Positions 1-11,000 of a DNA stretch of 64,000 nt are shown here, in pieces. A program made the translations under genes and the position numbers. Within the stretch, counting starts at the first letter, position 1; each line of letters starts with the position of its first letter. Under the pieces are notes generated by a model, which was given only the letters and a program-made list of their open reading frames with translations, ran no database searches and had not been told where the DNA came from. Origin of the DNA: Maea johnstoni (Eukaryota > Annelida > Polychaeta > Spionida > Magelonidae); the NCBI GenBank assembly GCA_963942565.1, contig OZ012697.1:25767450-25831449 (forward strand), read 5' to 3'.

Positions 1-559
1 GAAAAAGTGACGAAAAAACGAAGTTCCGAATCCCAGCTCTTCCCTGCCTCTATCCACAAACGTTTGATCAATTAAAAAGGTGGTAGCCACAAGGCAAGCT
101 ATACGGGAAGTCACATACCGTTGACCAGTGTTGTGGACATGTATACTAAAACTCCTACCCATTACTAGCGGCCAGGAGGAAGTGGCAAGCACAAGGCCTG
201 CTGGTGATTTAAGGCCATGGTACTGGTGACACACTGAAGATACGAATCTCCTAGGTTAGCACTCCTGTCCTCTTTCTAACAATAGTTAACTTATACCCGA
301 GGTATTCGTCTATCAAATAGAACTTCTATAACTTAGCTGCTTGAGCTGACCTGGATATGAACACAGTTTCTATTTTACAATGTTTTTACCTCAAATGTGT
401 TTTTTCTATCAATAAAGTTACATTTGATTTGTAAATACCATAGGTCTGCTAAATATACTAGGCTAGGGCAACTTGTTGGAAGATTTCGAGTTACTGCTAG
501 ATAGTGCCTTAAAGTTGATATAATCTACTCCCATCATTTCTAGGTCATTACGCAGATGA
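1..559. other. Non-coding flank, start of window
   Basis: No reading frame of convincing length or composition is visible. The only structure seen is the foldback-family arm at 209-513, listed separately. This stretch lies outside the inverted duplication. Confidence 0.5.
209..513 (+). repeat. Solo arm of a foldback repeat
   Basis: This stretch matches, base for base over most of its length, the left arm of the foldback at 25361-26082. Shared landmarks are the GGTGACAC start, TTGAGCTGACCT, CAACTTGTTGGA and the end near the run of CTTA. Only one arm is present here, so it is a solo or truncated copy. It is older or more diverged than the paired copy. Confidence 0.7.
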
Positions 560-1975
560 TAGTTAGGACTGCCCCAGATGACCGGAGGACCATAACCCGA
601 TTTCTCAGTCATACCCCAATGACAAGATCACACCTTCATTTCTCAGTCATTCCCCAGATGACATGACCCTGCATTCATTTCTCAGTCATTCCCCAGATGA
701 CAGGACCATAACCTAATTCCTCAGTCATTCCCCAGATGACATGACCCCGCTTTCATTTCTCAGTCATTCCCCAGATGACAGGACCATAACCTAATTCCTC
801 AGTCATTCCCCAGATGACATGACTCCGCTTTCATTTCTCAGTCATTCCCCAGATGACAGGACCATAACCTAATTCCTCAGTCATTCCCCAGATGACATGA
901 CTCCGCTTTCATTCCTCAGTCATTCCCCAGATGACATGACCCTGCTTTCATTTCTCAGTCATTCCCCAGATGACATGACCCCGCTTTCATTTCTCAGTCA
1001 TTCCCCAGATGACAGGACCATAACCTAATTCCTCAGTCATTCCCCAGATGACATGACCCCGCTTTCATTTCTCAGTCATTCCCCAGATGACAGGACCATA
1101 ACCTAATTCCTCAGTCATTCCCCAGATGACATGACTCCGCTTTCATTCCTCAGTCATTCCCCAGATGACATGACCCTGCTTTCATTTCTCAGTCATTCCC
1201 CAGATGACATGACCATAACCTAATTACTCAGTCATTCCCCAGATGACATTCCCCCGCTTTCATTTCTCAGTCATTCCCCAGATGACAGGACCATAACCTA
1301 ATTCCTCAGTCATTCCCCAGATGACATGACTCCGCTTTCATTCCTCAGTCATTCCCCAGATGACATGACCCCGCTTTCATTTCTCAGTCATTCCCCAGAT
1401 GACAGGACCATAACCTAATTACTCAGTCATTCCCCAGATGACATTCCCCCGCTTTCATTTCTCAGTCATTCCCCAGATGACAGGACCATAACCTAATTCC
1501 TCAGTCATTCCCCAGATGACATGACCCTGCTTTCATTTCTCAGTCATTCCCCAGATGACAGGACCATAACCTAATTCCTCAGTCATTCCCCAGATGACAG
1601 GACCATAACCTAATTCCTCAGTCATTCCCCAGATGACAGGACCATAACCTAATTACTCAGTCATTCCCCAGATGACATGACCCCGCTTTCATTTCTCAGT
1701 CATTCCCCAGATGACAGGACCATAACCTAATTCCTCAGTCATTCCCCAGATGACATGACCCCGCTTTCATTTCTCAGTCATTCCCCAGATGACAGGACCA
1801 TAACCTAATTACTCAGTCATTCCCCAGATGACATGACCCTGCATTTATTTCTCAGTCATTCCCCAGATGACAGGACCGTAACCTGATTCCTCAGTCATTC
1901 CCCCGCTTTCATTCCTCAGTCATTCCTCAGATGACATGACCCCGCTTTCATTTCTCAGTCATTCCCCAAATGACA
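560..1975. repeat. Minisatellite, about 39-base unit, about 35 copies
   Basis: A unit of about 39 bases is repeated head to tail over 1.4 kb. Every unit contains the core TCAGTCATTCCCCAGATGAC, in which GTCAT and ATGAC can pair around a seven-base loop. Two unit types alternate, one with GACCATAACCTAATTC and one with GACCCCGCTTTCATTT, so much of the array is really a 78-base dimer. The outermost units are the most diverged. This is typical of arrays homogenised by unequal exchange. Confidence 0.95.
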
Positions 1976-3004
1976 GGACCCTGGCCACTAACTCTCTTTA
2001 AACCCTTCATGTCAAGGATTCCTTTTGATAAACATCCTCTCATTCGGATTATTTTGAAAATAACTTTATAGGCAGAAGGCACGATTTCATATCTTATTTG
2101 AAGGAGAGTTGTTAGTTTAGTTTACAATAACATCCCTCCTTCAATCAGCTTTTGAAATATTTTGTTGTTAGAGAGATATTACTAAATTAAGCAGGCTTTG
2201 AGCAGTACAGGAGTGTACAGTACCGACAATTAATTCCTGCACTAAATGTGTGGGCTGTCCGTACATCATACACAACTGCACGTCCGATTGCCAACCAGTA
2301 TCTCGGATATTGATGCTTGGATGACCTTACAACTGAATGTAGTTTAATTTACAAACTACTTGGCACATTTATGTGCTGGGCTTATCTTTTGACTTGTTAT
2401 CCGTGGATATTTTTACAACCAGGAACTGGCCGACGTCCAGTCGACTGGTGCAGAAATCAAATGTCTCTACTGTAAGGTTAAAGGCTTATCGAGTGTTTAC
2501 CCTTAGTTGGGGATTGATCTTAATGGTTGTTTAAGGGCTTTTACCCTGGAGTGAAGCATGTGATTTTGCTACCACATGTTGAATGTTAAGGAGCCAACTC
2601 TGCGAATAGACATATCAATTTTATTTGAGTAAATTGAGAATGTTTTTATTTCAATTTCTACCACCCATTCTATTACCCAATACCCAAATACCAATTACCA
2701 AAAAAATAGAGTGTCGGAAATATTGCCATTTCTAATATGCCGGGCTTCATTTAAATTAGCATTTTCCCACCCATGACTATAAATCGTACCTCAGAGGGCG
2801 AGCTAAATCTCGTAGGCCGCTTACGATCTCGACTATTTACGTATTCGAGAACGCACCTTATTAATTGGAGCCGCTTTACATTGAGCGGTGGATCCATATC
2901 CAGAATTGATTAGTATAGAAGAAAGTACTTCAGCAAAGTTACGCTTTTAACAAAAAGTGCACAATTTGTCCCAAAATGGTGCCTTAGCCGCCCCACTATT
3001 CGGT
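1976..3004. other. Non-coding DNA between minisatellite and duplication edge
   Basis: No gene is visible. The stretch holds one TA-flanked MITE (2218-2472) and otherwise unremarkable AT-rich sequence. The inverted-duplication homology begins at its right edge. Confidence 0.5.
2218..2472. mobile_element. TA-flanked MITE, family 1
   Basis: The terminal inverted repeat begins CAGTACCGAC and ends as its complement near TCTACTG, with TA on both sides. It belongs to the roughly 250-base family whose consensus ends read CAGTGCCGACATTTAATTCC. This copy is outside the inverted duplication. TA targets suggest a Tc1/mariner-type mobiliser; no transposase is encoded. Confidence 0.8.
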
Positions 3005-3259
3005 ACATTTAACTGTACACCATTTTGTTCTGCGAGTGGGTATTAGTAGTAAAACCCTTAACACCGTTGCAAACAATATAACAGACAAAGGATTTGTAAA
3101 GATACAGGTTTTTTAATATTATATAAACTTAATACATCAAATGATACAGTATCCTATAACATATCTATCAAGTATAGTTTTTATAGTAAATACATGTATA
3201 TCAAAACAGATTTTTAGTAAATAATACACAGCAAAGTAATGTATAAATAACATTGTACC

Positions 3260-3430
3260 AGTTGGCTCCCTTCCACCAATAACATGCTTTGAAAGGTGTG
3301 TGGTATATGACAACCTACACTTGTCGTGGTCCTCTTAGCTGACATCGTTACCCAAAAGTATTGCATAGAGTACTCAATTAAGCTTTTTGGTCTGTGATTG
3401 GTGGAAGGCAGTCAACTGTGGCACGATCTA
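3260..3430. repeat. Palindromic repeat fragment shared by both arms
   Basis: This segment contains two inverted copies of a motif resembling GATTGGTGGAAGGCAG, around a centre with TGGTCCTCTTAGC. The equivalent segment is at about 56640-56830 in the right arm, so it predates the duplication. Related sequence recurs at 14285-14475, 15958-16260, 27480-27660 and 28113-28345. Confidence 0.6.
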
Positions 3431-4736
3431 CACAGTGCATATGATATCCCGGTGGTACTCTGCTTCAGCTAGTGACATCTGGAGCATATCATACTAGACC
3501 GCTTTATTGGAGTCTGTCCATCACATAATTCAACAGAACATTAGACGTTATTGGTTAACACTACATATGGTTAATGATCCTCAGGGTTTCAAAGATAATT
3601 CACAATAGAATCTATTTACACAATGTCAAAAATCTAGTGACAAACTGCAATATTATGGAATCATTTCAGCCCCTCCAAGAAACTATTTTGATACGTTGTT
3701 ACTGATCGATTGTACTTTTAGGGTATACAAAAAGCTGCACCCATTTTATACCCCTGAAGTATAAACAAAGCTGTGCCCATTTACTACCCTAAAAGTGTAA
3801 ACAGGTCGACCCAGTACATATCCAAAGAGTAACGAGGAGTTGTACCAATTTGATAACACTAAAGTGAAAACAGCAATACGAGGATTACTTTAGATATAAC
3901 ACTATCAGAGCCACACATTTCACTTATTTCCATTGATAAGGAATTTCAAGGAAGTTCCAAATACGCATGTCACATTTATACCGGAAGTACCTGCAAACTG
4001 CTTACCTATCTGTTGAAAGACTTCCAAGTGAAAGTAAGCGTAGATCGGGAAATATGTGACGGAGTAAATTTCATAATTCGTAAACAACTTTACTTCAAAT
4101 GCGTTGTGATTTTTTGAATTTAAGGCATTTTTGCTTTCAAACGGTTTTGAGGGCATGAGTTTTAGGTACGAGTGGATAATCGTATAAGTAGATAACATAA
4201 CAGGTAACAGTTAACAACAATACATACAGTGAGCGAGTAATAGAAAATTAATGAAGTTAGCCATATGGTGAGATTCCAAACCGGTCAATATTTCAGATTA
4301 ACAAGTGGATGTTCTGGAACCGAAATGCATGTATTTCATTAACTATAGCATCAACGAAATGAATTATGCAGCCGGTGTTGCCTACTCGGTGGTGTGCATG
4401 GGGAAGTAAACGATCTCATACTGCACCTCCCACTCAATTATTCGCTACATATCTGGCAGCTAGGTTAAATCCTTTAAATCTCCGCAATGTTCATCGAGAG
4501 ATGAGAATTAATTTTTCGTTGCTAACAAAAAGACATTTCTTTGTGCAACGAACTATGCGTACATCGAGAACTCTGCATTAACAACACGTACAATTTTTCG
4601 TTGCTAACAAATAAGAACATTTCTTTATGGAAATAATTAATTTCGGTTCCAGATAATCAACATGTTCGGAGAGGTTTAACATGAACATTTTTTTCATTTT
4701 TTACGTAACAAACAAGTATTTCTTGGCATAAATTCA

Positions 4737-5169
4737 TTAAATTTCTGGATCAACCACGTGTTCGGTGGCGAGAGCGTGGAGGTACCCTGTTATGTAGGCT
4801 TTAGCATCACCGTATTTACCCTGAGCAATCAACTCACGAGGGTACGAACTGACCGACCTCCTACGGCGTCGACCGAAGACGCTTCGCATGAATACCCGGA
4901 CGCGATTAACAAGATCCGTGATCATACTGGGCAGAGATTTCAGTCGTATTGTCAGGGATAAAGTGCGCGTACGGCCTATGATCTTCACGCTCGCCCGTCC
5001 GGAGAAAGTTCCCGAGTTAGCAGCGCCGATTTTAGTGTCAAAGCTTAAATACCGCACCTCGAATAGTCCGCCGAGAGAATATCGGGCGACCGCTTTTCCT
5101 ACGTCAACTCCGACCTCATGGACCCTTTTCACACCTTCCAAGACACCCTTGGCGGCGTTCAGAGAATAA
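4737..5169 (-). CDS. Gene A exon 11: C-terminal segment and stop
   Basis: The exon is 433 bases including TAA, with acceptor ATCTTTGCAG. It encodes a helical start (SLNAAKGVLEGVKRVHE), a beta-like middle and a tail with FGRRRRRSVSSYPREL. The RRRRR cluster resembles a proprotein-convertase site. Cleavage there would release the last 39 residues; this is inference. It matches 54193-54628. Confidence 0.9.
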
Positions 5170-7949
5170 CTGCAAAGATAGAACGTGGAGGCGTATGTTA
5201 GTTTATGTTCAGAAATACGGAATGAAATCATTCAGAAGTTATGACCATATTATAGAGCGGTCACGCATGAATTTAGTTACGTTCAAAAATTATCGTATAG
5301 AAACATTCAAAGACGTTGCCCTGATAAATTAGGAAAATATGCTGTTCTATGTTAAGAAAATATCGAATAAAGACATTCCGAGACGTTGCAATGATATATA
5401 ATTATTAGGCTATGTTCAGAATTCCAATGAAAACAATCACTTATGTTGCTGTCATAAAAAGAGTAAGGTTTATGATGTTCAGAATTCCCGATTAAAAAAC
5501 ATTCACGTTGAAATGATACAATAGGAAAGCGTGTATAAGGTTACGTTCAGAAATGCCTACAAGAAAAACCGTCATAAATATTGCAATAATAGAGAAGCAT
5601 TTCGGCCAACCTAGAAATCAGCACATCAGAAATTTAAGGTACGGTTTTACAATAAGCTATGCGATTCGTATTCATTTTAATAAAGTAGACGTTGCCGCAA
5701 ATTTGTAAAGTTCGTCCTGTAGTTTAGGATTTCATTTAAGAATGATTCTCTTCGAGTCTATATTTCCCTTTCATTCTAGGTGTTAGTTCATGTGTCTGAT
5801 CATAGATGGCGCCAAGGGTGGTCTCCATGATCAGTCAGAATAATAACAGCTGCAGAAAACTCACCGCGTCCACCTGGTGTTCAATTCCAAAACTAAATAA
5901 TGGCAACCTCAGTTTTGAGGTTATATATCATAGACGTTTATGCAAATGTGTGAAGGAGTAAAAACCACTTGACCTAGAGGTAGGCTAGTTCAGTATTATA
6001 TTGTTTATTTACCATCTCTTTGTTTAAAATCACAAATACAACTCCAATCCTAATTAGTACGTACCTAGATGCTCGCACCCCGCTAGCCGCCAGCGACATG
6101 GCGCCTTTTAGCACGTGCAATGATCTACCGCTCGCTCCGACTACGGCAGCGGCTCCGTCAAGCGCTCTCTGGGCCACAGTGAGGCTCCCCCTAGCGGCAG
6201 AAACCGCAGCTTGCGGGACCCTCAGCGCTGCTATGGCAACGTTCAGCGAATGCCTGGACGCGCTAACGATGCCTTGCAAAGCCTGAAATTATCAAGTAGT
6301 TCACAATAGATTTTTATACTATCTAGCAAAAATAGACATTTAAGTGAACCGAGCTAACGATGCCCTGCAAAGTGTGAAATCATTCAGAAGTTCATATTGG
6401 ATTTTTATACTATCGAGCAAAACTATACATTTAAGTAAACCGATCTAACGATGCCTTGCAAAGCCTGAATTCATAAAGTAGTTCACAATGGATTTTTATA
6501 CTATCGAGCAATAATGATGCAATAAATATTGTGCTATTTTATTTAGGAGGTTATTAGAACGCCATTCGTTCCTGTTCAACTTACTGTATAATCATCATCT
6601 ACAAGTCTCAATGTACACTGCCGACATGTAATTCCTACACTAAACGTGTGGGAAGCCCGGGCATAATACACGACCGCACGCCTTATTGTCACCCAGTTTC
6701 CTGGGCATAGATGCATGGATGACCTCGCAAATTAACGTTCTTTGATTCACAAAGCTAACTGGGTCATTGGTGTGTTTGGCTTATTTTCTTGACATGTGAC
6801 CCATTGGTTTTGTACAACCAGGCACTGGCAGACGTCCGGTCGACTGGTGTAGTAGGTCTACTGTATGTTTAGACTAAGCTTTTTTGATTTCTGATTAAGA
6901 CATTTATCATGTGAGCTCTTGGTGCCGAGTTTTTTCTGCTGTTCGACTTATAGTACAGACATTTAATTCCTGCACCAGTCGATCGGACGTCTGCCAGTGC
7001 TTGGTTGTACAAACACCTATGGATAACATATCATAGAAAATAATTCTAGCACATAAATGACCCACGTAGCTTGCGAATCAATATACATTAAGTTGCGAGG
7101 TCGTCCACGCATCAGATTGCCTAGGAGACTAAGTGGCAATCTGACGTGCGGTTATGTATGCCCAGAGGTTCCCACGCATTTAGAGTAGGAATTAAATGTC
7201 GGCACTGTATTAGTTGTTTTGTGAAAGATTTTTTTGTACTGTATAAAAATCAATGATTTTGTACACTTTTCGGTAATATATGACAAAGGAATTCTTACTT
7301 TAAGTGTACAAAAATCATTGCTGTATGAAAATCATTGACTTTTTTAAAGACTTTTCGGTAATATACGGCAAAGGAATGCTTACTCTAAGTGCCCCTAGGC
7401 AGGCCTGTCTTGCCGTCCATCGTGCATCACACACTGTGTCCTCTGAAATAAAGAAGACGTAGAATACAACAACTCCTACTTCGTGAATACACATCCACCT
7501 AGGCAAATTAGATGATTTTGATACAATTATAAATGATATATCTCCTTGGATGTTTTTTCAAATTTCCAAAAGAACAATAAATTGTCAGAAAGATACTACT
7601 CCTATTTGAATGTTCAAGTTCTCCCCCAGAAATGAGACGGAAAGGATTTAGAACTAGATTTGCTGAAAAAAAGTATAAAATGAGGAAATAAACTTAAGCA
7701 GCAAGCTGCCATGTATGACTTGGGCGATTTGTTTTATCAAAATAAACGTTTGTTTATGCGAAATCCCCAATTGAAAAATATGGTTTGGAAATATCAGTAA
7801 TATTGACCCAAATGATAGAAACAATCACAATACAGCCACAATTCATTCAACTATATCGTTTTTTTCAAAGATTGAAATTTTACCAACCATTTGTGTATCC
7901 CGAAACAAAATAGTTTTCTAAGTTTAGCACATTACTGGAGAGGAGTAGC

Positions 7950-8013
<64 letters not shown>

Positions 8014-11000
8014 AACACTCTTGGTAGTAGTAATAGCAATAGTTATAGTAGTAGTTATAGTAATAGTAGTAATAGTAATAGTAGTAATATCAATAATAGT
8101 AATAGTATTAGTAGTAGTAATAGTAATAGTAGTAATAGTAATATCAATAGTAGTAATGGTAATATTAATAGTAGTAATAGTAATAGAAGTAATAGTAGCA
8201 ATAGTAATAGTAGCAATAGTAATAGTAGTAATATCAGTAATAGTAATAGTAGTAGTATTTGTTGTGATTCTACATTGGCAAACCGATTTACAACTCCATA
8301 AAATACAAAACAATTGAGCAATACGACAGTTATGGTTGAAGGATACAAACAGCTTTACAAAAGTGTTTTAATTGCTAATAAATGTCACTTTCACTGAATT
8401 GCTTCATAACTGAGAGAAAACGAACCCCCTAATACAGAAGAAAAGCCCTACAAAGAAATCCCTGTACCAAACCTGATTACTTAAAAACTTACCCCTTCTT
8501 TCTTCGACCCATCTTCCTGCACTGCCTAGCCATCTCTTAGTATTGGAGGGTAGGGCATTAGTCTTCACGAACTGTTTAGCCTTCTTTGATGTGAGGAATG
8601 CTTCGATTTCATTTAGTTCCTGGCTGTCCGCACCTCTCCCTGTAAACAAATACAAGGCATTTTTGGCTTTATCCTATTTACATATAGATTTACGCATTGT
8701 CAGGCAACTCTAACACATCGCTCATAGTAATATTAAATGTACTTCCATACTATGTGTATTGTCAATAAATGTTATTATCATTACCCTTTACAAATATATT
8801 TGTTTTATAATGTATGATTGTATTCAAACCAGATAGTCAGCGAACATACAAATGCAATTAAAAGTAATATCATAATTTCATTGGATGTGGGATTGCATCT
8901 CAGAAGATGCAAAAGGTTGTACTTCTATACTCAAAAAAGTTCTGTAGCGAAACACTTTTTTTGACGTGCGAGTCTGTATGAAGGCATATGGCCTTTCTTT
9001 TATGGGTTTACCTTTCGTATGTAAAAATATTGTCAATAAAGATCTATAATTTGGTAGTAATTTTAACTCTAATGCTGCTGTTGGCCGATTTGGCCAATAC
9101 AAAATTATTAAAAAAACCTGAAAATGACTGAAAACCTGGCACATCGATACTCATCTGAGAGTACTCTGAGAGCTATCCAATGAATACAAACATCGCAGGG
9201 TTAAGATGGTTCTCAAAAATCTTTGCGTCCTTGTGCTGTGGACGAAAGTCGCCTCAGCAACGTAAGGGTTAACTCTTAGATGAGTAGAAGAATGGATATG
9301 TAGCGAGAGATGAATTACAATATGAGCTATAGTGAAGACCCGGCTATCCCAGCTATCTCTGATCTGGCCTCGTTGTGACGTCACTGGGAGGCAAATATCA
9401 ACAAGGGCTCTCGTATCTTTTACATTGCAGAGGAAATTGGACACCAACATGCGCAGGACACGGTTTTTGGGCTATTCGCCGCAACCAGCCTGTTCAGGTT
9501 GTCCGGCTGGTTTCATAACCACTTGTTTGTGATTTATTTAAGGTTAAATGGTAATATAGAAAATGTGAACTTACTTCGTCTACAGGATCTAGGACAGGCT
9601 CTTTCTCTTCTCCGGAGGTCGTTGGTGACTCTGTGGAAGTGAGAACTTGCGTCGTTGACCTTTCTTTGTGCCGCAGCGAGGTCTCTGTTGACCCTATCAA
9701 AATGGCGCTTTGCACTCTCCAGGTTTCCCTTCAGAGAACGCACTCTATTGGCGGCGGCATCAAAATGACGCTGCTGACTCATGACCCGGTTCGACGCCGC
9801 GCGCAGGCTGGCCTCAGCTGACCGGAAGCGGCTCGTCACATGATCCAATGAGCGCTGAGCATTTCCAATCGCCCTGAAATGAAATTATGATTAAAGAGCT
9901 GAATGAAATAATCATTGGATTTGAGAGACATGGCTCCATAAAAGTAATCATGGGTGCAATAATCTGAGAGGATATCGAAACTATGACATGTATATTGTAG
10001 ATACTAGTATACGATGGTCATGAAGTCCAGAGATCTTAAGTGTTAGAGAAGTAATATATTGTAAAAGGAAAAAGTGTCGTGAATAGCAAGGCAAGGGATT
10101 AAGTGAGGGGATTGAGACCTGCACGCTCAGTCCGTTGGGAGCCAGTGAGTGATCATCAGATGTCATGTGGGTAGTTTGAACCCCACATTCTTGGCAGTTG
10201 TTTCTGGAACCTTCAGTAAGTATCTTCTCCTATCACCGTATATATATACCGGCTGAGACCCACTCTGGAACCAGCTGTCACTACACGTAATATCTTTTAC
10301 TCATCTACATGAAGTGTGTTTACAACAAACAGGTAGGAAAATAACTCTGGAGACTTAAAAATACCTACATTAGATGAGCATATGCTGCCAAAGTAGAAAT
10401 TGATATTTATGAATTGAGTTAACAAGCTGCTAGAGTTAGTTTTACTTATTATTAACCACAATGTCCAGTTATAATACTTAAAAGATTTAGGATTTATTAT
10501 GTTTAACAGTATGACTATGTAGGAGTTAGTTGATCTCTCTTAGTAGTGACCGTTTTTCATGTTTCATGTTCTTTCCTTTGTATACTGTAGAATAGGAAAA
10601 TAATCTTTGGTGCAAATTAACCGAATTTGTGCTTTGATTTTTCAGAGATTTTTTATTCCGTAAAAATAATATTGAAGGTAAATATATTAATAACTGGAAT
10701 AATACTGTCAATGTATGGTACAACATTTCCCACTTTCATTATACTAAACAGATCCCACTCGGAAAAGTTGTGGAATGAACAACTGATTAATTTCCTATTC
10801 TTCAGTATTTGTTTTCTGTGCTATATCATTTTGTTATGTCTCCAACATATGGCAAAAAATATATACAGTACACTACCTGGAAGCCTGCTGCTTGTAGCTC
10901 TCCAGAAAAGCGAGGACCTTTCCTCGTAAGTAGGAGAAGAAGTCACTTCTGAAACTTCCTTGGACCCTGACATTTGCGGTCTTCATGGCTTCATAGCTGG

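Noticed and set aside
560-1975. Regular repeat-spacer appearance suggesting CRISPR
   Set aside because: The units are directly adjacent without unique spacers, and the DNA is animal nuclear with spliced genes. It is a minisatellite.
7891-8348. Poly-Val, poly-Ser/Asn and poly-Leu open frames
   Set aside because: All derive from the AGT/AAT repeat in gene A intron 8 and are open on both strands, which is a repeat artefact.
10873-10880. TAG directly after KQQAS as the end of gene A
   Set aside because: The TAG overlaps a splice donor (TCCAG|GTAGTG). The paralogue has the same donor, and the next exon joins in phase to a conserved coiled coil.
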